Assembly (NCBI GenBank): GCA_964580455.1
Contig: CAZOKO010000010.1
Location: 1-38,921, forward strand
Origin: CAZOKO01 sp964580455
Lineage (GTDB): Bacteria > Desulfobacterota > WTBG01
Length of the DNA: 38,921 nt
Reading direction: 5' to 3'
A program made the position numbers and the translations under genes. The notes under the pieces were generated by a model, which was not told where the DNA came from, searched no databases, and saw only the letters and a list, made by a program, of their open reading frames with translations. Of this stretch, positions 1 through 7,480 are shown piece after piece; position 1 is the stretch's first letter; the number at the start of each line of letters is the position of its first letter.

Positions 1-60
1 TTTTTCTAAATTCAATAAACATTACTTACCCATTTAAAACTTTAAAGAGCCTTAAGTTTT

Positions 61-549
61 TTAAAGGAATCTATCTTCAATAAAATCGACAATGCCTTTT
101 GTATTATCCAGATTGAACCAGGGAACAGATAATTCCGTAGTGTGCTTACTTGCTACAGCTATTAAAGATTTGTCATTGATGCAGAGTAGTTGGTGAGGTC
201 CTTCTTCCCGGGATACTTCAATTTTAGGGTGTTCATCTCGGTAGTAGCCTTCAGAGAGGATGATATCTTCTTCTAAAATAAATCTTTCCCTCAGTTCAGA
301 TAACCTGTAATCTCTATCCGTATCACTGATGACTGCCACCCTGTGAGGGGATGAAATGATGGTTGTGGTTGCGCCTGCTTTTTTATGACGCCAGCTGTCT
401 TTACCTTCTTTATCTATTTCAAAATCATGGGCATCATGCTTTATGGATGCAACCTTATAGCCTCTACGGCTTAGCTCTGCAATAAGTCTTTCCAGTAAGG
501 TCGTCTTTCCGGAATCAGATTTTCCAACAATGGATACAATGGGGATCAT
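61..549 (-). CDS. mobB: MobB-like molybdopterin-guanine dinucleotide biosynthesis adapter
   Basis: A 162-residue P-loop GTPase-like protein of the MobB family. MobB helps MobA attach GMP to molybdopterin for Mo/W enzymes in the cytoplasm. The N-terminus has a Walker A motif (GKSDSGKT, residues 9-16), then the SIKHDAHDFEIDKEGKDSWR region typical of MobB and a late LSEGYYRDEHPKIEV stretch. The length fits a stand-alone MobB. No mobA, moeA or Mo-enzyme gene is visible; the gene runs toward the left edge, so partners could lie beyond it. The Shine-Dalgarno before the ATG is weak. The family call is by motif recognition; the role is known for the family. Confidence 0.88.
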   Translation of the reverse strand: MIPIVSIVGKSDSGKTTLLERLIAELSRRGYKVASIKHDAHDFEIDKEGKDSWRHKKAGATTTIISSPHRVAVISDTDRDYRLSELRERFILEEDIILSEGYYRDEHPKIEVSREEGPHQLLCINDKSLIAVASKHTTELSVPWFNLDNTKGIVDFIEDRFL

Positions 550-816
550 TTTTTGTAATGAAAGGATTTTCTTTCAGCTTTCAAATCCCCCTTTGATTGG
601 AGAGGTTTGTTTCCCTGCTGCTGCCGCAGCCAGCTAAGAATAGGTAAAATAATATAAATGATAGGAAAAAGGTGTTTGTTGAAAGGCTGTACTTGTAGTT
701 TTTCAATATATATATTCCTTATTAAGAGTCACTTATTATCTTTATATTGAAGTAATTTTGTCAAGTAAAAATGTTAAATTTCTCTTAACTCTTATCTGAC
801 GCAATACTAAATTGTA
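550..816. other. Intergenic stretch between mobB and the LysM gene
   Basis: No gene seen. It holds a small GC hairpin (GCTGC-TGCC-GCAGC near 621-634) in otherwise AT-rich DNA. The divergent promoter region for mobB must lie here, but I see no convincing -35/-10 pair on the minus strand. Confidence 0.4.
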
Positions 817-845
817 TTGACAAACACCTCATTAATGAAGATAAT
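817..845 (+). promoter_or_regulatory. Sigma70-type promoter of the LysM lipoprotein gene
   Basis: TTGACA at 817-822 and GATAAT at 840-845 are separated by exactly 17 bases. Transcription would begin near 852, giving a leader of about 30 nt before the GTG start at 884. Seen directly; activity is inferred. Confidence 0.75.
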
Positions 846-883
846 CAAATGCAGGATAAGTTTGATTTATATGGGAGAAGGTA

Positions 884-1825
884 GTGATATCAATAAAAAG
901 TCAATCGTCTATTCGCGTAGTAGTTTCACTTGTTGTTTTATTGGTTATGCTTTGTGGTTGTGCCGCTCATACACCCTTACAAGAAAGGGAAGAAGCGGAG
1001 AAGGCCATTCAGTCTGCTCTGGCGGTGGAGGCCCCTGTTTATGCACCCGAAGAATACACCAGGGCCCGAGAGAAATTTTATATGGGTAAAATTGAAATGG
1101 AAAAGCGCGATTTTAGCGAGGCTCAGGACCTTTTAAAAGATTCCAAAAAAGAGGCTCAGCTGGCCGTTTCTAAATCGCTGGCTGCTAAGGCCATTAAACT
1201 GGCAAAGGATCAGTTAAAAGAGTCTGATCTGGTGCAGTTGAAAAAATATATTACGGATGTATGTTCCATTGCAGAAAAATCTTTAGATAAAGCGGAATCG
1301 GCTTACGAGTCTGAAAAATATAATTTAGCTAAGCAAAAAGCTGAAATATCTCTTCAGATTTCCGATGAATTACCAAAACTGCTGGAGAGGAGAATCACAG
1401 AAGAAAAGGGAAGACTTTCAGAGGAGATAGAAAGGGAGAAGATAAGCAAAATGTCAAAGGCAATACTTAAAGAAGCTGAGATAGAAGCTGCAGCCATTAT
1501 TGCAGAAGCTAGAAAGGAGGCTGCAGCCATTCGAGCACGGGTATTGGAAAAAAGGTTCCCGTCTTCTTACACGGTTAGAGCAGGTGATAAATTACGTATC
1601 ATTGCAAGTAGAAGAGAAATTTATAATGATCCACATCAATGGCCTCTTATCTATAAAGCTAACAGAGATCAGATTAGAGATCCCCATATACTTTTTGTAG
1701 GGCAGAAACTGGTTATACCTCGCAATGTTACAATTGAAGAGACTAGAGAAGCCAGAAAGCAGGCAGGAGCCTCTTCACCCTATGACCCACCTCCCGAGGC
1801 TTTCCACCCTTCAGACTATAAGTAA
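884..1825 (+). CDS. LysM-domain lipoprotein with DUF4398-like helical region
   Basis: A 313-residue exported lipoprotein. A hydrophobic N-terminus ends in a lipobox-like LCGC with Cys at residue 26. Residues 35-95 (AEKAI..., EYTRAREKF..., FSEAQDLL) look like a DUF4398 domain. A long Glu/Lys/Ala coiled-coil-like stretch follows (about 95-225), then a C-terminal LysM-type domain from YTVRAGDKLRIIA to PHILFVGQKLVIP (about 229-280). LysM domains bind peptidoglycan, so the protein probably tethers the envelope to the wall. The GTG start at 884 is preceded by GGGAGAAGG at suitable spacing; alternatives upstream lack a signal peptide. It is convergent with rlmN, with 4 bases between stops. Specific function is unknown. 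Confidence 0.85.
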   Translation: MISIKSQSSIRVVVSLVVLLVMLCGCAAHTPLQEREEAEKAIQSALAVEAPVYAPEEYTRAREKFYMGKIEMEKRDFSEAQDLLKDSKKEAQLAVSKSLAAKAIKLAKDQLKESDLVQLKKYITDVCSIAEKSLDKAESAYESEKYNLAKQKAEISLQISDELPKLLERRITEEKGRLSEEIEREKISKMSKAILKEAEIEAAAIIAEARKEAAAIRARVLEKRFPSSYTVRAGDKLRIIASRREIYNDPHQWPLIYKANRDQIRDPHILFVGQKLVIPRNVTIEETREARKQAGASSPYDPPPEAFHPSDYK

Positions 1826-1829
1826 TATC

Positions 1830-2867
1830 TTAAACTAATGCCAGTTGACCACATGCGGCTGAAATGTTGTTACCTTTGCTTTCCCTCACCATAACAGTGA
1901 GATGTTTTGATACTAGGAATTTTCTAAATTCTTCTACTATCCTGTCATCAGGTCTTTTAAATTCTACCCCCTTATGTTCGTTAAAAGGAATGAGATTGAT
2001 TTTACATCGTATGCCTCTTAAAAGTGATGCTAATGCTTTAGCGTCTTTGAGTGAATCATTTGTATTTTTAATTAAAATGTATTCAAAAGTGATCCGCTTT
2101 CTTGAGGGGAGGGTAGTTTTAGAAGCAACTTCTAACAGTTTATCCAGTGAGTATTTCTTATTGATGGGCATAAGATAATTTCTCAGTGAATTGTTAGCGG
2201 CGTTAAGGGAGATAGCCATGTTGACAGACAATTCTTGTCCCAACCTTTTTATCTGTGGGATGAGTCCTGCGGTGGAAACTGTTATCCGCCTGTGTGAGAA
2301 ATTGAAACCGAAAGGGCTTGTTAAAATATGGAGAGCTTTGAGGGTGTTTTCATAGTTGGCTAAAGGTTCCCCCATGCCCATAAATACAATATTTAGTGTT
2401 TCATCATTAACAATGAATTCATTTTTGATTGCCCAGACCTGATTAACGATTTCTGAAGTATCAAGGTTTCTAATCAATCCGCCCTTGCCGGAAAAGCAGA
2501 ATTTGCAACCCAGAGCACAGCCTAATTGAGTTGATATGCAAATTGTTCTGTGCTTTTTTTCGGGGATGAGCACAGTTTCTATGCAATTCCCGTCTTTCAG
2601 CTCGAAGAGGAATTTGTGAGTGCCGTCGTTTGAAGTCTGTACCTTTTGAGTATTAAAATTGCTAATATAAGAGGTGTTTGCAATTTTGCTGCGAAGTTCC
2701 TTTGGGAGATTAGTCATCTCTTCAAAGGAAGAGGTGTGATGATGATATACCCACTCCATAATCTGAAGGGCACGGTAGCGTTCCTCCCCAAGGGAAGCAA
2801 CGAGCTCTTCCAGCTCATCCAGATTAAGGTTCTTAATATCTATCCCTTCATTTCTTTTCATTTGCAT
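1830..2867 (-). CDS. rlmN: Dual-specificity 23S rRNA/tRNA adenine-C2 methyltransferase RlmN
   Basis: A radical SAM methyltransferase that makes m2A in 23S rRNA (A2503) and some tRNAs (A37). The radical SAM motif CxxxCxxC reads CALGCKFC (about residues 117-124 from this start), with downstream FMGMGEPLANYENT and the C-terminal catalytic cysteine in ISAACGQLA. Length (345 aa) fits the family. The start is ambiguous: TTG 2879, ATG 2867 and ATG 2861 are in frame and none has a strong Shine-Dalgarno. Both catalytic cysteine regions are intact. It diverges from the antiporter gene. Confidence 0.93.
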   Translation of the reverse strand: MQMKRNEGIDIKNLNLDELEELVASLGEERYRALQIMEWVYHHHTSSFEEMTNLPKELRSKIANTSYISNFNTQKVQTSNDGTHKFLFELKDGNCIETVLIPEKKHRTICISTQLGCALGCKFCFSGKGGLIRNLDTSEIVNQVWAIKNEFIVNDETLNIVFMGMGEPLANYENTLKALHILTSPFGFNFSHRRITVSTAGLIPQIKRLGQELSVNMAISLNAANNSLRNYLMPINKKYSLDKLLEVASKTTLPSRKRITFEYILIKNTNDSLKDAKALASLLRGIRCKINLIPFNEHKGVEFKRPDDRIVEEFRKFLVSKHLTVMVRESKGNNISAACGQLALV

Positions 2868-2904
2868 ACCTGTGCCCAACCAAACACTTCCCTTAAAAGG
2901 ATAT

Positions 2905-2933
2905 AAGAGTTGATTTACTTCAACTCTTTTTCT
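2905..2933 (+). terminator. Rho-independent terminator-like hairpin between rlmN and the antiporter
   Basis: A perfect 9-bp stem AAGAGTTGA / TCAACTCTT (2905-2913 with 2920-2928), 6-base loop, followed by TTTCT. The T-rich tail is on the plus strand, although no plus-strand gene ends just upstream. It may block read-through past rlmN or act in the antiporter leader. Confidence 0.55.
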
Positions 2934-3252
2934 ATATCACAGAATGTTTTATGGGTAAAGGGCAAGGGTAAGATGATGCAGGATTCAGGATGCAGAACTT
3001 GTATAGACAGGGTAGAAGACAGATGAGGCGGAGGGGGTATGAATTCATCAAATTTCACAGAAATATTTTGCTTTATAAGTATCAAAATGATATTTCTGTT
3101 TTATTACTCTCTATGAGAGTTGTTTGATGTTTTGCAGAGTATATATCTGTCATTGCGGGCAAAGCAATCGCATTTTATGATTTACTATTGCATGAGTTTA
3201 TTTGTCATTGTTTGCTAAAAATTACACCTAATTTTAAACAGATGCCGGTCTA
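2934..3252. other. Intergenic region with short dispersed repeat
   Basis: No gene seen. 2975-2998 carries a GGATTCAGGATGCAG-like stretch. 3149-3172 carries TCATTGCGGGCAAAGCAATC, an imperfect palindrome of a type scattered through many environmental genomes. The antiporter promoter should be here, but I cannot point to one. Confidence 0.4.
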
Positions 3253-4962
3253 ATGTCAGAATTTATGATTCCAACTCTTTATCTAGGTGTCCTGTTAATA
3301 TTCTGTCTCATGATGGGCAGGTTTGTCTCCCATTTCAGAATACCGAAAGTAACGGGGTATCTCCTGGCAGGTATACTGCTGAGCCCATCAGCAATCAACA
3401 TTTTCTCAGAAGTTTTCTCCCAGAGAATTTATGTTTCAATTTCTGAGCTGCGCTTTTTGTGTGATCTTGCACTTGGTTTTATTGCATTCAGTATCGGTGG
3501 TGAATTCCAGAATGAGCACTTTAAGAAGATGGGGAAAAAGGTAATAACCATTTCCCTGTGTGAAACCTTTTTAACCTTCATTATTGTCTTTTGCGCACTT
3601 CTCTTTTTTACAACAAATGCCCCTGTGGCTATATTCCTGGGTATCCTATCGATTGCTACTGCTCCTGCAGCAACTCTTCTTGTCCTGAGGGAATATGATT
3701 CTGGGGGGGAAGTAACAAATTTTCTACTTGTCCTTACAGGATTGAATAACTTTATATGCTTAACTCTGTTTACTCTCTGTTTCCCAATGATTATTAGTTT
3801 GTCACACGGGGAATCATTTACGACTTTTAGCGTAACACTTATTTCATCTATTGGAAGTTTGCTTGTTTCTCTCGCGGTTGGCTTCATGATTGGTTTTCTT
3901 TTGAGTCTTTTTGAAAAGCGTATCACAAAGCCTGCTGAACTTATAGTTTTGACCATTGGTGCAATTGTTCTGGGGATAGGTTTAGCTCAAATGCTTAAAG
4001 TTTCACCACTACTAGTAAATCTTATAATGGGAGCAACGGTTATCAACCTTGCCAAAAAGGGTAAAATGGTGTTTGAAGAGGTTAGAAAAATAGATCTTCC
4101 TGTATATGCTGCCTTTTTTGCCCTGTCAGGTGCGAGTCTTCACTGGGAGCTCTTGTCTGCAGTGGGAGTTGTTGGTGTCATCTATATAGCGGGGCGTATT
4201 GCAGGTAAAGTTTTAGGAGTTTATTGTGGTTCTGTTAAAGCGAAGGCAAGTCAAAATCTGAAAAGGTATGGTGGATGTGGACTCCTTGCACAGGCAGGTG
4301 TTGCTCTCGGCCTCGCGCTGTTAATTCAAGATAAGGATCAAAAACTTGGGGAAATTGTTTCAACTATCATATTTACAACGGTTATCGTCTTTGAAATACT
4401 TGGGCCACTTGCTGTCAGATGGTCTATCGTAAAATCAGGTGAAGTGAAGGTCATCAAATTAATTCATCGCGATGAGGGAGCGCCTTTCAGGGAAACAATT
4501 AGAGAAATTATTGTCCGGCTACGTTATTCCCTTGGTATTCCTGTGTGGAAAAGCAAACAATTTACTGGAGATATCCTTGTTGAACATATCATGAGAACCC
4601 ATATTGAGGTAATCCATGAAGAAACCCATCTTGACCAGATTTTAAAAATAATTGAGCACAGCCGTTACAGCTTCTTCCCCGTAGTAAATGAAGGTGGGGA
4701 ATTTACGGGGATGATATCCTTTCAGGACATCCGTGATGTTTTATATGATGGAAGCATGCAAGACCTTGTTATTGCCAAAGATATTGCAACCCCCACAGGT
4801 ACCTTTATCCATTCAAAGGCTACTGTAAATGAAGCTTTTGATTTATTTGATAGAGAAAAAACTGATCTGTTGCCGGTAATTGACGATCAGGAAACAAAAC
4901 ACCTTCTTGGAATACTGACTCAGCGAGATCTCCTTACTGCTTTTAAGGGAAGGAAAAAGTAA
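3253..4962 (+). CDS. CPA2-family (Kef-type) cation/proton antiporter with C-terminal CBS pair
   Basis: A 569-residue inner-membrane protein. Residues 1-400 form about 12 hydrophobic segments with CPA2 features: GRFVSHFRIPKVTGYLLAGI near the N-terminus, then LALGFIAFSIGGEF and PAATLLVLREY. These antiporters exchange Na+ or K+ for protons. The C-terminus is not a TrkA-N domain but two CBS motifs (about 440-569: VEHIMRTHIEVI..., FFPVVNEGGEFTGMIS, DLLPVIDDQ...LLGILTQRDLL), which usually sense adenine nucleotides or c-di-AMP. No clear Shine-Dalgarno precedes ATG 3253; ATG 3265 is an alternative. Ion specificity cannot be read from sequence. Confidence 0.87.
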   Translation: MSEFMIPTLYLGVLLIFCLMMGRFVSHFRIPKVTGYLLAGILLSPSAINIFSEVFSQRIYVSISELRFLCDLALGFIAFSIGGEFQNEHFKKMGKKVITISLCETFLTFIIVFCALLFFTTNAPVAIFLGILSIATAPAATLLVLREYDSGGEVTNFLLVLTGLNNFICLTLFTLCFPMIISLSHGESFTTFSVTLISSIGSLLVSLAVGFMIGFLLSLFEKRITKPAELIVLTIGAIVLGIGLAQMLKVSPLLVNLIMGATVINLAKKGKMVFEEVRKIDLPVYAAFFALSGASLHWELLSAVGVVGVIYIAGRIAGKVLGVYCGSVKAKASQNLKRYGGCGLLAQAGVALGLALLIQDKDQKLGEIVSTIIFTTVIVFEILGPLAVRWSIVKSGEVKVIKLIHRDEGAPFRETIREIIVRLRYSLGIPVWKSKQFTGDILVEHIMRTHIEVIHEETHLDQILKIIEHSRYSFFPVVNEGGEFTGMISFQDIRDVLYDGSMQDLVIAKDIATPTGTFIHSKATVNEAFDLFDREKTDLLPVIDDQETKHLLGILTQRDLLTAFKGRKK

Positions 4963-5044
4963 GCTAATGATTTGGATTGACTATATTTGGTTTAATATAA
5001 AGGGGTAGTTCAGATGAAGGGACATGTTGAAATCTGGCATGGAG

Positions 5045-5103
5045 TATGGATAAGTCTCGACTTATCCACAGTCACTTGGATAACTTTACCCACAGTATCC
5101 ACA
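5045..5103. promoter_or_regulatory. Cluster of five DnaA-box-like 9-mers (candidate oriC element)
   Basis: Within 59 bp: TTATCCATA (minus, 5045-5053), a perfect TTATCCACA (plus, 5062-5070), TTATCCAAG (minus, 5075-5083), then TTACCCACA (5086-5094) abutting GTATCCACA (5095-5103). The consensus DnaA box is TTATNCACA. AT-rich DNA follows (5114-5132 and 5160-5235). Such clustering is characteristic of replication origins and sometimes of DnaA-regulated promoters. No dnaA or dnaN gene is in the window. Boxes are seen; origin function is inferred. Confidence 0.55.
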
Positions 5104-5207
5104 ATACGGCGGCTATTTTTTAAATTTATTTACAAGCCCTAACCCATAGTTTTGGGGATTATAAAAAGTGCACTTTTAAATTTTATGTGACACTTGAAAT
5201 ATTTTTC

Positions 5208-5236
5208 TTGACAGAAGCAAAAAAATTCATTACAAT
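5208..5236 (+). promoter_or_regulatory. Strong sigma70-type promoter of the rplU-rpsF ribosomal cluster
   Basis: TTGACA (5208-5213) and TACAAT (5231-5236) with a 17-base spacer. Transcription near 5243 would give a leader of about 235 nt before rplU, into which a palindromic repeat (5290-5408) has inserted. Confidence 0.8.
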
Positions 5237-5289
5237 TTGGGTTTTTGAAAATGGTAAATTCTTATAATGACGGGAGAAATTTGATGCTC

Positions 5290-5408
5290 TCGTAAAAAGT
5301 CAGAAATCGAGTCGATCCCGCGAAAGCGGGAGTCCATAACAATCTGAAATTACTGGATTTCTGCTTTTCCAGGAATGACAAATAAGAAGCAAATTGGACT
5401 TTTTACGA
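5290..5408. repeat. MITE-like palindromic element in the rplU leader
   Basis: Perfect 12-bp terminal inverted repeats TCGTAAAAAGTC (5290-5301) and GACTTTTTACGA (5397-5408) bound 119 bp. Inside is a hairpin CCCGC-GAAA-GCGGG (5317-5330). It carries no gene. Its position between promoter and ribosome binding site places it in the ribosomal-protein transcript. Confidence 0.75.
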
Positions 5409-5477
5409 ATACGTCAAATTTGTCTTTAATAAAATAACGGGGGTTGTTGTTTAGCGATTTTGCTGAAGGGTGTTATT

Positions 5478-5789
5478 ATGTATGCGGTAATCAAAACAGG
5501 TGGAAAACAATATCGGATTGTAGAAGGTGATCTTCTGCGGGTTGAGAAGATTAAGGGTGAAATTGGGGGAATAGTGGAATTTGAAGAAATTTTAATGATA
5601 GCAAATGGTGAACGAGTGGAGATTGGAAGACCTGTGCTAAGTAATTCCAAGGTGATTGGGGAAATTGTAGAGCAAGGAAAGGCTAAAAAGATTATTGTGT
5701 TTAAGTCGAAACGTCGAAAAGGTTATCGCAAGAAACAAGGGCATCGTCAGCAGTATACTGTTTTAAAGATAAAAGAGATAAATGGTTGA
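5478..5789 (+). CDS. rplU: Large-subunit ribosomal protein bL21
   Basis: A 103-residue bL21 with the canonical N-terminus MYAVIKTGGKQYRI and C-terminal KSKRRKGYRKKQGHRQ rRNA-binding stretch. ATG 5478 is chosen over the upstream TTG at 5460 because bL21 starts there and GAAGGG precedes it. In most bacteria rplU is followed by rpmA (bL27) and obgE; here the next gene is rpsF after 45 bases and no rpmA is found in the window. Confidence 0.97.
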   Translation: MYAVIKTGGKQYRIVEGDLLRVEKIKGEIGGIVEFEEILMIANGERVEIGRPVLSNSKVIGEIVEQGKAKKIIVFKSKRRKGYRKKQGHRQQYTVLKIKEING

Positions 5790-5834
5790 TAAAGTAAGAT
5801 CGATGAATATTCATTGCTGAGAGGAGGAATTTAC

Positions 5835-6236
5835 TTGTCGCGATACTATGAAATGATTTTTATTGTCCATCCCAACGTTCCGGAAGAAGAACTGACTGTG
5901 GTTACTGATAAAGTAGCCTCTGTTATTAATCAACATGAAGGGGAAGTGATAAAGCTTGATAAATGGGGGAAGAGAAGATGTGCCCACAAAATAAAAAAGT
6001 GTGCAAAGGGATACTATTTTCTTTTATACTTCATGGCAACCCCCGCTGTGTTAGCTGAACTGGATAGAACACTTCGTTACGATGAAAAGATTCTACGCTA
6101 TCAAACGGTAATACTGGAAAAGGGAAAGGTAGATGCCTTAAGGAAAGAAGTGGAAGACCAGAGACAGGAAGGAGAAGAGAGTTTATCCCCCGCTGAAGAA
6201 ACCCCTATTGAAGGAATTCCTGTTGAAGAACAATAA
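5835..6236 (+). CDS. rpsF: Small-subunit ribosomal protein bS6
   Basis: A 133-residue bS6: RYYEMIFIVHPNVPEEEL at the N-terminus, KLDKWGKRRCAHKIKK in the middle, LRYDEKILRYQTV near the end of the fold. Residues from about 105 form an acidic Glu-rich tail (EEVEDQ..., SPAEETPIEG), common in bS6. The start is TTG 5835: AGGAGG lies 7 bases upstream, whereas the in-frame TTG at 5814 would put that Shine-Dalgarno inside the gene. It binds 16S rRNA as a heterodimer with bS18, encoded next. Confidence 0.95.
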   Translation: MSRYYEMIFIVHPNVPEEELTVVTDKVASVINQHEGEVIKLDKWGKRRCAHKIKKCAKGYYFLLYFMATPAVLAELDRTLRYDEKILRYQTVILEKGKVDALRKEVEDQRQEGEESLSPAEETPIEGIPVEEQ

Positions 6237-6451
6237 AGGGGATAGAAACATAGTTTTTTTTGGAGCCAAGGCCCCCGCTTTTTTCAACTATTGAAGAAGG
6301 GTGGAGAAGTAGTGGCTGAAGGCAGATTGCAGCAGTGCAGTTGGGGTAATGCCTGAAGGCATACAAAAAAGTAAAGCTGAATTATGGCCAATCTGGTTGA
6401 AAGCAGTGATTTGTCAAATGGACATAGGATGATTTTTAAAGGGAGGGTTTT
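6237..6451. other. rpsF-rpsR spacer without ssb
   Basis: This 215-bp gap is where many bacteria carry ssb. I find no open reading frame resembling SSB. GTG 6311 opens a 15-codon frame that stops at once. GGCC/CCCCGC-rich sequence near 6262-6280 could form weak structure. Nothing else is supported. Confidence 0.4.
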
Positions 6452-6703
6452 TTGAGAAAGAGGCAGTATAAAAACAGGAAGAGAAAGACGTTTGATAGGC
6501 ATAAGGTATGTCGTTTTTGTGCTGATAGCAGTCTCAATATAGACTATAAGGACTACTCTATGCTTCGATATTTTGTAACGGAAAGAGGCAAAATTATTCC
6601 TCGCAGGATTTCCGGAAATTGTGCCCGACATCAAAGAAAGATAACTGCTGCTATCAAAAGAGCCAGAAGTATCGCTTTAATTCCTTTTACTGTTACCTAT
6701 TGA
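6452..6703 (+). CDS. rpsR: Small-subunit ribosomal protein bS18 (zinc-binding type)
   Basis: An 83-residue bS18 that partners bS6 on the 30S platform. It contains VCRFCAD and NCARHQRK, giving three cysteines and one histidine, the C+ zinc-binding version. The conserved YKDYSMLRYFVTERGKIIPRR core is intact. Start is TTG 6452 with GGGAGG 6 bases upstream; no ATG exists at the N-terminus. Confidence 0.95.
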   Translation: MRKRQYKNRKRKTFDRHKVCRFCADSSLNIDYKDYSMLRYFVTERGKIIPRRISGNCARHQRKITAAIKRARSIALIPFTVTY

Positions 6704-6783
6704 ATTATAAGCTATTTCATAAAATATTTGATGTGTTGGATATGGAAATAGAGTAATGGGTAGATTTAATAGATCCCAAATTC

Positions 6784-6865
6784 GAAATCCGAAACAAATT
6801 CAAATGACAAAAACAAGAAGTTTTGGACTTTTGAAAATTAGAATTTCGAATATGTTCCGGATTTC
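6784..6865. repeat. Imperfect palindromic repeat between rpsR and rplI
   Basis: Arms GAAATCCGAAACAAATTC (from 6784) and its near-complement TATGTTCCGGATTTC (ending 6865) enclose an AT-rich centre. This type of TTCGAAATCCGAAA repeat is probably dispersed in the genome, and it separates rpsR from rplI. No gene inside. Confidence 0.55.
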
Positions 6866-6907
6866 AATATTCTGATTTAGAGTTTTAATTTTAAAGAGAG
6901 GTGTTTG

Positions 6908-7351
6908 ATGAGAGTTATTTTAATGGAAGATGTGCCTTCATTGGGGGAAACAGGGGAACAGGTAAAAGTAGCTGATGGATATGCACGGAACTTCCTAATT
7001 CCTTATGGAAAAGCGATAAAAGAAACCACCCATAATGTCAAGATCTTTGAACATCAATCCAAACAGATCAAAGACAAGAGAGATAGAATTAAAAGGGATG
7101 CTGAGAAGTTAGCCAAAAAAATTGAATTAGTATCATGTACTGTGACAAAGCCCGCCGGTGAAGAAGAGAAAATTTTCGGATCAGTTACTTCAATGGATAT
7201 TATAGATAGTCTGAAGGTTGAAGGAATTGAGATTGACCGCAAGAAAATAATTCTTGATGATCCTATAAAAACCCTTGGAATTTACACTGTTCTTATAAAA
7301 CTGCACCCTGAGGTTACAGCTCACTTAAAAGTTTGGGTCGTCAAGGCTTAA
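6908..7351 (+). CDS. rplI: Large-subunit ribosomal protein bL9
   Basis: A 147-residue bL9 with the signature MRVILMEDVPSLGETGEQVKV and GYARNFLIPYGKA, a central helix, and a C-terminal domain ending in TAHLKVWVVKA. ATG 6908 is preceded by AGAGAGG about 6 bases away; the TTG immediately before it is less likely. rpsR-rplI-dnaB order is common in bacteria. Confidence 0.96.
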   Translation: MRVILMEDVPSLGETGEQVKVADGYARNFLIPYGKAIKETTHNVKIFEHQSKQIKDKRDRIKRDAEKLAKKIELVSCTVTKPAGEEEKIFGSVTSMDIIDSLKVEGIEIDRKKIILDDPIKTLGIYTVLIKLHPEVTAHLKVWVVKA

Positions 7352-7480
7352 ACTCTTTTTCCATTCTCCCTATTTTATCTACGGTATTAAAGAAGGCTAG
7401 AATCGTTATTTCTGGTTAGAAAATCTCAAGTAAATTAAGACTGTTTAATCTTATCAGTTCTTTCAAGTTATAGGGTGCCT

